Source of the DNA: Spirogloea muscicola
Lineage: Eukaryota; Streptophyta; Zygnematophyceae; Spirogloeales; Spirogloeaceae
DNA: 17,177 bases
Reading direction: 5' to 3'
Assembly (NCBI GenBank): GCA_009602725.1
Contig: WELB01000232.1
Coordinates: 168,561-185,737 of the forward strand
Made by a program: the position numbers and the translations under genes. The notes under the pieces are model-generated. The model worked only from the letters and a program-made list of their open reading frames with translations. It did no database searches and had not been told where the DNA came from. Positions 7,308 through 17,177 of the stretch are shown here, one piece after another (within the stretch, counting starts at the first letter, position 1; each line of letters opens with the position of its first letter).

Positions 7308-10270
7308 CTCGTCAGGGGGACGGCGGGCGCGAGGCGGCGCTGTCGCGGGCCCTGGACGCCGTGCGCTCGCGCGTGTCCGCGTTCTCGCTGGCCAACGGCA
7401 TGCGCTGGGTGGTCATGGAGCGCCGCGCGGCGCCCATCGTGGCCTGCCACATGTACGCTGCCGTCGGGGCGGCCGACGAGCCCAACGGGCAGACGGGCCT
7501 CGCGCACTTCTTGGTGGGCCAGCTTCGTCAACGCCGTCAAGCGCTCCAGTCACACTAACATACACAATGTCAAGCCTTCCAGTTAGCTTGACGGTGTGAC
7601 TAAGCCGCTGCTTATGCAAGCTGCAGCTGTCCATCCATGCTAGTACAGGCCGGCACGACATACCCAGCTTCTCCTCTCCGCTTCGGTCCCTCGTTGACTG
7701 CATTCTGAAACTAGTTCTGCAGCAGCTCGGGGCTTGCTAAGAATCTTGAGGCATTGCACAAGCAAGTGTAGCTTGCTGCGCCAATGTAGCTGCTCGCTCT
7801 GCATATCACTGGGTGCTGAGGGTGTGCGTGCAAGATCTGCTAATGCGCTCGTCATGTTCCCTGCAAGCAGGAGCACCTGGCCTTCAAGGGCACGTCGCAA
7901 ATCGGCAGCAAGGACCCAAAGGCGGAGGCGTCTGTCCTGGACGAGCTGGACTACTGTGAGTGAGCTGCTTGCACTTTGGACCATCGCGACGTCCCAAGTG
8001 ATGTGTCAGGCCCGTGAACTGCCGGCAGGTCCTCCTCCAAGAGCAATACGAGTCAAGCACCCAAGACGATGCAAAGCTGTGCATGCTTGCAGTATAATGA
8101 TGTGGAGTACACGATTTGCTTGCAGTGTTCTACCAATTGCGGGAGGCCAAGGAGTCTGGCAAAAGTGGGGCGGCATCCAGGCTTGCTGAGCAATTTGTAA
8201 GCTAGCAGGAGCCCTTCCAGAGGCCGATCACTCTCTCCCATGCAGCCAACTGCTGCAGACACAATCACGAAGGAGCAGGATGTCATGGCGGATGATGCAG
8301 GTTCTCGTGACAGACCCATGTCCTTCAGAGTTTCCTCTGACGTAGATCTCCACCTAGTGCTTGCTGCACTGAGGTCTCAGCAAGCAATGTACCGGAACTT
8401 GGGCAGTAGGGTCAAAGATGTCGTTTCCTCCGCATTGCAGGACGATTTACACAAGTCGTGCTGCTCTCTGTGTGAGCAGGAGGCAAGGAAGGCGCAGGCG
8501 GCGGAGCTCTCTGTCCCAAATGCGTATGGGGCCCTGCTGAGCCGCGAAGGTGGAGTGGGACTTAATGCCCAGACGACTCAGGATTCAACAGGTACGGGTG
8601 CCAGTCTACTTGCTTCCTTCTCTCCACTTGCCCAGCCCGTGCGCCTGAAGAGCACGGGACCAGCTGTCCTTACGATTTACTGCCAGTCTAAGCAGCGGAC
8701 TTTGTCCCTAAGACAACAGGAAAAGTCCGATATGTTTAGTGCATCTGGCCAATTTGTAAGCGTCACGAAGCCCAATATTGGATTACCTCTGAGCTTCGTT
8801 CGTTGCTCTGCTTTGCATTTGCACCTTGCTGCAGAGTACTTTGTCTCTCTTCCTGCAAATAAGCTGGAGTTGTGGATGGCCCTTGAGAGCGCTCGCTTCA
8901 TAGCGCCCGTCTTCCGAGACCTTTATGCAGAGAAAGAGGTATGTTGAATGCCTTGCACCTGAGTAGCTGCTGTTCAATCACTTGCTCCACTTGAGGAGCC
9001 AGGCTCAACTTTGTTAATCTTGTGCTTCTTGATGTAAGACAAGTGTATGTCAATGGCAGATGGCGTAAGCCTTACATGTCACCATTTGTGAGATCAAGTC
9101 AATTAGACTTGGACCTATTATTGAGATGATTGTGACGGCGATGGTGGCACGATAGCACAACTGCAACCAGTACTTGTGGTCTGTGTGCCACAAGAGCGGC
9201 GGAGTAATGTGTGTCGTGTACACATGGTCAGCTTCTCGCTCATGACATGGATGCAGCCAGTTGGAGTTGATGGCAGGTCGTGAAGGAGGAGCGACGGTTG
9301 CGAGTAGACAATGCGCCGCTTGGCAGGTTCCTCGAGTCGTTCTCGCAAATGGCGTTCCCCAACAGCCCATATGGTCGGCCTGTAATCGGTTACCGTATCC
9401 TCTCCGCTACCTGCCTGGCTGCACATGGCCCCTCTGCACTGACTCACATAGCACAAGTGCCGACTACTACTCAGAGTTGTGTCTGTGACTGCTCAGGCAG
9501 CAGGGACTTCGTGAGTAACAAACTTTGTTATTTGGAACAGGCTGAGGTTTTAGACTATCAGACATACGGTGTAGGTTTGAATATGAAGCCTGGTAGGTCT
9601 ATATCACCTCAGACACCAGCCAAGTACACGACCTCCACCTTGACTTGAAGAGCCAGCTGAGGATTTTGAGAAGATTGGGAGGAGAGAGGTGGAGGCGTTC
9701 TTCCGGCATCGCTACACTCCTAAGGCACTTACATGTGCAGTGGTTCGCGACATCGCCCTTAGCATGAGCACTCGTTACCCGTGAATCCCAAAGTTCATAG
9801 TCAGTACTCTAGTTCCACAGATTGATTGCTTTACTTTCGTCCGTCTGCCTTTCGAATTGCCTGTTATCATCTACTAAAGCCACTGGCAGTACAACTCCCA
9901 CTCAACCAACGCGCGTGATGGCAGCTTCCAAATTCTTGGCTAGTTGAGATCTTGCAAGCTTGGAATGTGTAGAAGCTGAGGTGCACCTCCTGACTGTGCC
10001 TCTCAATTGCTGCATGACATCCTGGATAGGTTGGGGATGTGGATCCTGTGGAGGTGAGCCAGCAAGACGCTATGCCACGCTTATTGAGGTTCACCCTGCT
10101 CTTTCTGTATGTCGTGCCGCTACAGCTTGACTGTGGCAAAGCACTCATTTGTACATTACACTGTCTGCATAGTATTAGCAGATTTTTGCAGAACTTGGTC
10201 AGCGAGAAGACATTTCAGACCCCGTCTCCTCCTGCGTCTCAAGGTGGAGAGGCTGGCACGGCGGTACTTN
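7308..10270 (+). CDS. M16 (insulinase-type) zinc metallopeptidase, N-terminal half
   Basis: Family role: M16 proteases enclose a peptide between two similar domains and cleave it with zinc held by an inverted HxxEH motif. Exons: 7308-7513, 7871-7955, 8126-8196, 8480-8591, 8835-8939, 9277-9394, 9657-9742, 10030-10053 and 10244 to about 10270; all junction phases agree. Key segments: FSLANGMRWVVMERRAAPIV, DEPNGQTGLAHFL then EHLAFKGT (zinc motif HFLEH, split by an intron after Leu), SREGGVGLNAQTTQDST, YFVSLPANKLELWMALESAR (holding the likely distal zinc Glu), RRLRVDNAPLGRF, SPYGRPVIGY, RREVEAFFRHRYTP and VGDVDPVE. This order fits plant and bacterial M16 family proteins, commonly of about 500 residues. 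About 278 residues are present; the C-terminal domain is absent and the frame runs into the ambiguous base at 10270. The first exon is also missing, so targeting cannot be judged. Identity near certain; gene incomplete. Confidence 0.93.
8592..8834 (+). other. Stop-free, frame-preserving intron of the M16 gene
   Basis: The inferred intron is 243 nt (81 codons), has GT (ggtacggg donor context) and AG (gctgcag) ends, and contains no stop in the M16 frame. Retaining it would insert 81 residues between DST and YFVSLP with the frame intact. Homologues run directly from QTTQDAT into a YFVSLP-like strand, so removal is the expected form. The same frame is also open upstream through most of the previous intron, from 8201. 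Confidence 0.6.
10030..10053 (+). other. 24-nt micro-exon of the M16 gene
   Basis: Flanked by ...gatag at its 5' side and gtgagc at its 3' side, it codes exactly VGDVDPVE. Homologues have a 'V.GD..P' strand at this point, directly before a segment like VERLARRYF, which is the next exon (10244 on). Phase 0 at both ends. The conserved content supports a real exon despite its size. Confidence 0.75.
10270..10270. other. Single ambiguous base at the M16 / RNase E boundary
   Basis: The only 'n' in the window. M16 coding reads up to it (VERLARRYF) and no M16 sequence is recognisable after it. RNase E sequence begins 197 bp later without its N-terminal exons. The position suggests a doubtful consensus or a join between pieces. 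Confidence 0.9.
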
Positions 10271-10466
10271 CCCCGCGCACCATGGCGTATGTCCAGATTC
10301 CATCATGCTAATAATTGAAGTGCCTACTGTTGTTTCCTGTACATGCTAGACTGTAGGATTAGTTGCTCAGTCGCTGATACCCGTTTTCTCTTACTCGAGT
10401 CTAAGCCCAGCTTGAAGAGGACCTTAAGCCATGCTTTGACCCCTTCAGTGCATGTTACCGCGGCAG
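10271..10466 (+). other. Probable intron remnant upstream of the first RNase E exon
   Basis: No family-like coding sequence in any frame. It ends in a good acceptor (ttaccgcggcag) at 10466, so it reads as the 3' part of an RNase E intron whose 5' exons are not present to its left. Confidence 0.5.
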
Positions 10467-13247
10467 GTGCTGGTGCCACGAGGGAAGACGGTGGGCGTGT
10501 CGAAGAAAATTCAGGGCGACGACCGTCGGCGGCTGAAGCAGATCGCAGGGGAGCTGCGGCCGGATGGCTTTGGCGTGATAGTGCGCACCGAGGCCGAGGG
10601 CGCCTCCGATGACGACCTGCGGCGCGACCTCGCGAGGCTGCTGGCAGTGTGGGCTGAGATTTGGGAGCGCGCTGCCGAGGCGGCGGCGGCGGCCGACGAC
10701 GGCATCGACAGCGCCGTGCCCGCCCTCTTGCACCGCGCCATGGGCCAGACGCTGCGCCTCGTCCGCGACTTCTTCACTGACAAGGTGCGCCTGTGCTCCG
10801 AGCAGGCATGCCAATGTGCCACGCAGCCGCTTGTCACTGCGCAGCGCTGTTGACAATTGCCATTGACGGCTTGACCGCTCCTTCCCCCCCCGTCGCGCAG
10901 GTCAAGCGCATGGTTGTTGACTCGATGCAGAGCTACCAGGAGGTGCGCCGCACCAGCATCCAACTTGCCATATCATATCCAGTTTTCATAGGCTTCTGCT
11001 TGACGTGTCAGATATCTGCAGTTGGATATTTGCCTGGAGGCAAACTTTCTCACTGCTGACTGTAGAGGCATTTCATGTGCAAGAAAGCGGCTTTTGAAAG
11101 TCCCCAGCTGCTGCAGTTCTGCTCAAAGAGCTTAGTGGCATTGAGATGCACTTAATACTGTCCTGGCTGTCTTCCTTGGGCATTCACTTGCTAGACAGAT
11201 CCTGACCCCGCTTGAATACGTTGCCATACTAAGTGTAGCTGCATGATGATGCCTCCAGGTCATGCGGTACCTGCAAGATGTGGCGCCCCACCTGTGTGAC
11301 CGCGTCGAGCTTTACACTGGTCCTGCGCTCATATTTGACCACTTCAAGCTGGAGAGGCTGATTGAAGGGTTTTCTGAGAACAGGTAGCCTTATTGCCAAG
11401 CAAGCAGTCACTCACCCAATGATGTGCTCTTTATGCACCTATTCTTATGAGAGCTGATCGTTCAAGTAATTGCAAGACCATGGGTCTAGAGCAGAGTGAA
11501 GCTGCCCAACGGAGGCTACTTGGTCATGGAGGAAACGGAGGCGCTGGTGTCCATTGACGTCAATGGTGGCACCGGCATCCTAGGCCAGGTCTCTCAGGAG
11601 GCTGCCATCCTGGAGGTCAACCTTGCAGCAGCCCGCCAGGTAAGGTCTACTTGCTTGAGGATAGCGGCCAGCGGAAATCAAGCAGGAACCTATAACCACA
11701 GTTCTAGGTGGCTCGATCAGAGCGGTATATGCGTCTAACACGACCTGAGGTAGCTTGCTGTTGTAGCACTTGAGTTCGATAGACCACCATTGGGACAATA
11801 TTACATTGCAACTGCCCATTGGTTCTTGCAGATTGCAGCCGAACTTCGGTTGCGGGATGTCGGTGGTCTGATTGTTGTGGACTTCATTGACATGGCAAAT
11901 GAAAGTGCGGCCCTCTACCTTTATGTTTGATGTTCCTGCGTCCCGCCTAAGCATACTCCAATAAGCATCATATTCAGAGGTCGAATAAGCCCTGTGACGG
12001 TCACGAGTAAGTACAAGGAGGCCACGCTCTGAATCAGTTGGTGCAGCCCATTTTGACCATCGTGGATTGGTTCTTACTGGACTTGTTGATCTTGGGGCAG
12101 AGCATGAGAAGCTGGTGTATGAAGAGATGAAAGTGGCCGTCTTGCGGGACAGGTCAAAGCTCCAGCTCTCCGAAATCTCGGAATTTGGACTGATGGAGTT
12201 GACTCGCAAGCGGGTGAGTTAGTCACAGTCCTGAGGCATCTGTTGCTCACTATCAGAAAGGCCTTCTTTGACTGTGGATCAGAGCAAGTAGTGAGATACT
12301 TCATGGAATTGGAGAATGACAGAACAAGGTTTCTGACAGCCTTGTGCTTGACGCAGGTGCGGCCAAGCGTGACATTCACCATCAGCGACCATTGCCCCAC
12401 GTGCCGAGGCGGGGGCAGAATCGAGGGCCTAGAGACGACCCTCTCCAAGATAGAGCGAGCCATCCGCCGGCTTTTGGTACTTGCCACTGACCGCTTGATG
12501 GGGCACTATCAACTTCAGGTCTTTTGTTGCAAAGGATGATTCAAGATCCTGTTGGTCGTAACGATGCAGCCTGCTCGCCTGCCAGGTAGCTGCTCCGGCA
12601 AAGAAGCAGTCGCTGGACCGGAAGAAGTGGCCGCACATTGCGCTGCGCGTGGACCCTGCCATGTTCGACTACCTGCGCGCGTGGAAGAGCAAGCGCCTCT
12701 GCCAGCTCAGCTCCTCCCTGCGCGTCTGGCTCATCTCCAAGGTGGGTCTGGCGACTCGATCCTGAAATTGTTACTAGATGTCAAGCTTCGTATTGTCTTG
12801 ACATCAGCTGACTTGGGTACGTTGTCATGTCCCACACAGGTTGGGCCCGACTTCCAGCGAGGCCACTTCCAGGTTACAGACATGCGCAAAATGGACAAGG
12901 GCCAGAAGCCACGCATCTTTGGGGGCCCGAGCACTGACGGCCATGCCCGGCTGTCGGGGTTTCAGCCCAAGGTCTTTCCTGCAGCCGAAGCGGCTATGCG
13001 GCCAGGCTTGGCGCCTAGGGCCAACGCCAGCAGCAAGGGGCTCTTTCAGAAGCACCAGCTAACCGGGCCCGGTGGCATCGCTGCCGCCGTTGCCGACGAC
13101 GACAGCAGCGATCGCCATGGGACCGAGCTGAAGCACAGCAGCAAGGTTTGGGAGGGCGGCGTGAGTAGCCGCGGCAACGCGCCCAAGGGCCATGCTGTCT
13201 CCAGTGTCGGCCGCCGCGTGTGGGTGTCACGACCGCCATCACAATGA
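10467..13247 (+). CDS. RNE: Plastid-type ribonuclease E/G, catalytic core (N-terminal S1 part missing)
   Basis: Family role: endonuclease cutting AU-rich single-stranded RNA; in plants the nuclear-coded form acts in the chloroplast. Exons: 10467-10784, 10901-10942, 11259-11383, 11495-11639, 11832-11904, 12101-12213, 12357-12476, 12586-12741 and 12840-13247; all phases agree, giving about 499 residues. Order of motifs: VLVPRGKTVGVSKKI, GVIVRTEAEG, VAPHLCDRVELYTGP, LPNGGYLVMEETEALVSIDV (the Asp, coded at 11556-11558, and the Asn following match the bacterial metal site), LRLRDVGGLIVVDFIDM (second catalytic Asp), KLVYEEMKVAV, FGLMELTRKRVRPSVTF, then HCPTCRGGG, the paired-Cys Zn-link. Agreement with plant RNE continues through WPHIALRVD and LSSSLRVWLISKV to QRGHFQV. 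The last exon adds a polar tail; it may instead splice at 13160|gtgagt. The S1 RNA-binding domain and transit peptide should lie upstream but are absent. Convergent with DNPEP. Confidence 0.95.
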
Positions 13248-14232
13248 CCGCTGCTCCATTGAGCTCCCCATTCATTGCGCAGAGCTCCTTGCAGGGGCCC
13301 AATGCGCGACCATCATACTGAGATTCTTCTCTGTACATCATCCAGTAGCCTGCATCATCTGGAGAAAGGTGGCAGATTGGTTCGAATGTCTGCGTCCAGG
13401 CGCAGTTGAGCTATTTGACGAAGTCTCCTTCAAGGTGATTATTGGGCCACTTTGAGCAGCAGCAAATGCACGAGCAATGAACCCAGAAGGTCAATGGCAG
13501 ACATGTGCTCCTAATGCAGGACTTGCAATGACTAGCCAAGGGCATCAAGGAACACGAGCAAGCTCGTACACAAGTGATGGCCCATGCGCGGCTGCGTCCT
13601 TGCTGAAAGTTGTGCCAAAAGTACCCTGGACATGGTTCCTCAATTCCAGTTGCCATACTCATACACCGCCTGGTGAACACGTTAAGGCGAATGAGAAGCC
13701 GTGCATGCATGAAGACTGTCCATGACAAGGAGATTACCTTGACCAATAGCAGTATTGAAGGGTATATTCAACAAGGTCATCGTGTTACAAGAGAGTTCGA
13801 AGTCTACTTTGATACAAGTCCAGAGGTACCAGGAGGCCAAAATTTCCAACTTCAAATTCTACTCCTATCTGGGATGGCTTGAGACCTGGTGGGGCCTCAG
13901 GTTAGGTGCCTCCGCTGGCCGTTACTGCAAGCTACAGCTAGCTCACAGGTAAAGGTAATGGCCCATCACTGCAGCTATCAAGATGTGGGAGCAATTTGCA
14001 AGGATGACCCCGCTTTACCTTGACTAAATACAAGATCATAATCTCTCTAGGTGTTCCACACCCACAAAGCTACAAGAGACCTCCCCATGAAGGGACAAGT
14101 TAATGCAGGCCTATTGCCCATTGGTGCAGAATAAGCAAGTAAGCATCCAACATATTAAGGAACTAAGGAAACCAGTACCCTGTAGTAAGACCCCCGTTTC
14201 ACATCCTTGGAAGTTGGAGGAGTGAGCCACCT
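13248..14232. other. Stretch between convergent RNase E and DNPEP; no gene recognised
   Basis: About 985 bp to be shared by two 3' UTRs, and perhaps a last RNase E exon if the donor at 13161 is used. Open frames are short and match no known family. A TTACA at 13785-13789 (TGTAA on the minus strand) could be the DNPEP polyadenylation signal, though 440 bp from its stop. Nothing else seen. Confidence 0.45.
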
Positions 14233-17144
14233 TCAACCATCTACTTGCAACTGGGAGTCTATTGCTGAGATGTCCTTGAAGAACGCTTTGAAGTGGCGGT
14301 AGGCAATGGCCACATCTTTCGTGCCGCACATCTCCCGCACGCTGGCATCCATGAGATGCTAGATTTGTCAATTGCAATGATACACATAGTACTACAGTCA
14401 GAAGTACCCCTATCTCTGAGTAGGGTATGTCATTCCCACTTTGGAATTGAGAACTCCCGCAAACAGTAGCAATCAAATTAAGAGGATGACCCACACCAGG
14501 GACTGGCATCATACGCATGCTAAGGATGGAAGTCTACACAAGAACTAAGACAATCACTATTCTTCATCAACTTCTTGAAAGCCTGTGCATGGCATGCACC
14601 TGTGCATGGAAAGCTGAGGCATGCCAACATCGACAGTACGTAGGCCAACGCCAGATGCTAAGATTGGCCCTATTGTGCTGCCGCATCCCATGTCGTTTCT
14701 GACTACAAAACTCTGCCACAAGTGCATGTCTGGGTGTCAGGAAGGCCCAGATGGAATGGAAAATACTCAACAATTGGCCATGCCTGTGATGGACCTCGCA
14801 TTACCTGGGTGGGGATTTGATTTCGCCTTGCAATCTCCTTGAATAAGAACGATGTGACAGAGTTTGTGGCATATCGCTGATTTGCATTATGCTTGATAAC
14901 CAGGCCTTCGTGCAACTTGGGCTGGTGTTGATCCTCGTGCCTCTCTTGATAGTTGGGATGCAGAGCATGCGCCATGTCCGCAGACACTGCTCATCCATGG
15001 AGATTGACTTTCAGCCAGTGTCCATTATGTACTCAAGGCCGGACAACATGTCATAAGCTCTGAAGTAGATCAGGATCACAAGCTGAACAACAGGTGTGCA
15101 TGAGAGTAGTTGCCTTACAGCATCTTGAAATTCTGTTAGGAGCTCTACGAATTGCTTTTACCAAGGAAGGAGCGGCGCAGAGCACGATCATATATGCCTT
15201 CGTGGTTGGACTGGCGTGACAGGCAATGGCTGATTCGCTTCATGGCCTGCATCATCAGAGGCGAACCTGCCCCCTGTGCCGATTCTGAGCCCACCTGCTC
15301 TCAGACAAGCACGCAAGTATGACCTTGCGAGCACTTGCCGTAACACTGACCAGGCAGGGCATGCCTTGTCTAATCTGCTTCAGAGTATCAGTATCAGTAT
15401 TCACCGTCCTCAACTGGAAAAGGGGAGAGATTAACCTCCTCATTGTCAAAAAGGGCCACCATGCGTGTGCAAGTCTCGTTGGCTAGCTCGGCTGCTTGGG
15501 ACGAAGTGTCAATCAGTGCTCTGAGTGCGCAGAAGGAGGAGGCTAGGTTGTCCAGCCTTCCAGAGAAGATAAATTCTCCCCTGCCTCCTCCTGTGCAACT
15601 GGGTTGAGTGTCACATACATTGAGCTCAAAGTCCGCAATATCCCCAGGTGAGCAGCTGAGCTCCTGAGCAAGGACCTGTAATCAGTGGAATCAAACAGTC
15701 ATAGTCCGATCTGAAGTACATGTAAGCTTCAAACCAGTGCCACATGAAGAGCGTCCATCAAATACAGCATTTGCTTGAAAGGGCTCCTGTAGAGGTTCAG
15801 CTAGACCTGACCTCTAAGAGAAGGGAGTGGTGTTCCCCTTTCGGAGGTGATTGGGGCTTCGCTCCTGCTTCAGCTGGATTCACAGATGCTGACAGCTCTG
15901 TCTTTATTTGGGTAGCTAGCACAGGTGCAAATTGCGTCTCCAGGTTGATCTTGAATCCATCTGTGATCACTGTCCTGCACCAACTTACATGAAGCTTATC
16001 AATCAAGGTCTAATGTGCATGCCTAAACCAATGCAGAAGATCAGAGATTTGTGGAGAGCTTGTGAAAGCTAGCTGGTAATATTGAGGCCATCAAGGACAG
16101 CTCACAAACCTGTCAAGATGGATAGCCAAGGTTGGTATTTGTATGATTGGCTGCATCACCTTCACAAGCTCGTGCCGGAGTTCCCCTCCCTAGTCAAAGC
16201 CAGAGAAGACATGGATGACCTGTCAGCAGTGCGTCAATAGGTGAAATTTCACTAGAGCAGCATGTCGCAAAGGCAAGGCTCCATGAAAGTAACTCAACTA
16301 TGACTCCTGTAGGGCCCCTGCAATCTACCCCCCAAGCAATGGGGACAACAACAACCTCTTCTAATTGACAATCTCAAAGCTTGTTCATAAGGCCAGAGGG
16401 AAGGCTCAGTAGGACTACAGACTGAAGAAGACACCTGGCTCCGAAGTAGGACGCGACCAGCAACTGACAGGTCTCTGTCAAACCAAGTATGCCAAAGTCC
16501 TCCTCCATATGTTTGCACGCCCACGCTCAAATACCCGCTCTTTGTCAGGAGTGACACAGGTTTTAGCTTTGGGCAAGGGCTATCCGTATGTGCAGCAATG
16601 ATGTTGAAACCACTTCCAGCCTGGCACCTGTGTTAGCCAATGCAGGCTGCATCAGGTACTGCGTGAAGACATGAGTGAGCACAATGCTGCTGCTCCTCTC
16701 GACTTGTATTGAACTTGCTCTGAGCAGGTAGATCTAGCTCACAGCATTGAACCTACTTATTCCCAATCGCAAAGGCGATGATTGAAGACATGTTGCGCGT
16801 GAAGAAGTAGCGGCCCCCAGCTTCAAGGTCCCACTCATCCTCTTCTTTGAGCTGCTGGAATCCAGAAGCTAGCAGCCTTCTTCTGGTCTCAGCTGCAAGA
16901 CGTCAACAGCTGGTCAACCCCGGGTGCACAGTGTACATGCTTCTGGCACGTCAGCAGTACTGGTCTTGACGACAACAACTCCTGCTTCCGCCTGCTTATC
17001 TCCTCAAGAAGCAAACAATGCAGGCCACCCACCTGTTGCATGGAAAGGCGTCCAGGATGTATTCAGATAGTTGAGAAGGTCTTGGACGAGCTGCTGTTCC
17101 TCGTCCTTCCTGGCCTGCTCCTGCGCGGCTTCAGCTGCTGCACC
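14233..17144 (-). CDS. DNPEP: M18 aspartyl aminopeptidase (DNPEP), lacking only its first exon
   Basis: Family role: a dodecameric di-zinc aminopeptidase removing N-terminal Asp or Glu from peptides, usually cytosolic. Exons, minus strand: 17144-17033, 16892-16757, 16627-16435, 16189-16110, 15974-15812, 15675-15436, 15294-15162, 14986-14805, 14712-14600 and 14341-14233; every junction phase agrees, giving about 486 residues (human DNPEP about 475). Motifs in order: [33 protein letters not shown] (zinc His), [75 protein letters not shown] then [11 protein letters not shown] (metal and catalytic acids), [13 protein letters not shown] (zinc Asp/His), [19 protein letters not shown] and [12 protein letters not shown]. 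All metal-binding motifs are intact, so the enzyme should be active. The first visible exon follows an acceptor at 17145 and starts in an Ala/Gln/Glu-rich stretch; the start codon is off the window. Introns are 92-258 bp. Confidence 0.97.
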
Positions 17145-17177
17145 CTGTCCAGGGGGATGGCAAGCATTAGCAGGCCT

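Noticed and set aside
8240-8947. Independent 235-residue gene
   Set aside because: Its M16-like parts (8480-8591 and 8835-8939) fit M16 exons with matching phases and splice sites; the rest is intron read-through.
9657-9783. M16 ending at the TGA after CAVVRDIALSMSTRYP
   Set aside because: The family sequence continues from CAV into VGDVDPVE at 10030 and VERLARRYF at 10244, so the stop is in an intron.
12552-13247. Single long exon at the 3' end of RNase E
   Set aside because: The RNase E-like segment 12586-12741 is in another frame from 12840-13247; a 98-bp intron with GT-AG ends joins them properly.
14340-14362. DNPEP exon starting at the earlier acceptor (ctag|CATCTC)
   Set aside because: That junction breaks the frame; the acceptor gccag|CGTGCGG at 14341 gives MHSVREMCG as in the family.
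1-17177. CRISPR array, prokaryotic defence or phage system, transposon, tRNA or rRNA
   Set aside because: No regular spaced repeats, terminal inverted repeats, transposase or reverse-transcriptase motifs, or RNA gene signatures were seen; the gene structure is eukaryotic.

Overview
The window is nuclear DNA of a eukaryote, most likely a green alga (Chlorophyta). Genes are split by many short GT-AG introns (about 90-360 bp). Exons are GC-rich with Ala/Gly/Pro low-complexity runs. A telomere-type CCCTAAA array (the plant/Chlorella type) sits inside an intron. One gene is a plastid-type RNase E, and two others (UPF3, M16) read most like plant/algal versions. The exact lineage cannot be fixed by eye.

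Layout, left to right. (1) 1-450, minus: 5' part of an RNF113A/CWC24-type spliceosomal zinc-finger protein, cut by the window edge and carrying an apparent frameshift. (2) About 526/854-2885, plus: a divergently placed F-box-like gene whose middle exons are unclear. (3) 2886-4351: no gene recognised. (4) 4352-7094, minus: UPF3, the nonsense-mediated decay factor. It has the end of its Smg4/UPF3 domain, a long disordered tail and a clear exon-junction-complex-binding motif, but no N-terminal part of the UPF3 domain. (5) 7308-10270, plus: the N-terminal half of an M16 (insulinase-type) metallopeptidase with an HFLEH zinc motif. It stops at the window's only ambiguous base (10270). (6) 10467-13247, plus: plastid-type RNase E/G catalytic core in nine exons, lacking its N-terminal S1 part. 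(7) 13248-14232: nothing recognised. (8) 14233-17144, minus: a nearly complete M18 aspartyl aminopeptidase (DNPEP) in ten phase-consistent exons.

These are ordinary housekeeping genes in alternating orientation. Three concern RNA splicing or decay (CWC24, UPF3, RNase E), but nothing shows they form a functional cluster. I found no new defence, mobile or regulatory system. The most notable points concern gene integrity. Conserved parts are missing on both sides of two points (about 7095-7307, and the N at 10270), which suggests misassembly or rearrangement. Telomeric repeats in opposite orientations lie in two neighbouring UPF3 introns. The UPF3 tail carries an RG/RGG-rich segment beyond its EJC-binding motif. 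One M16 intron is free of stops and keeps the reading frame.

Exon limits come from matching remembered family motifs to GT/AG sites by eye. No alignment was run.
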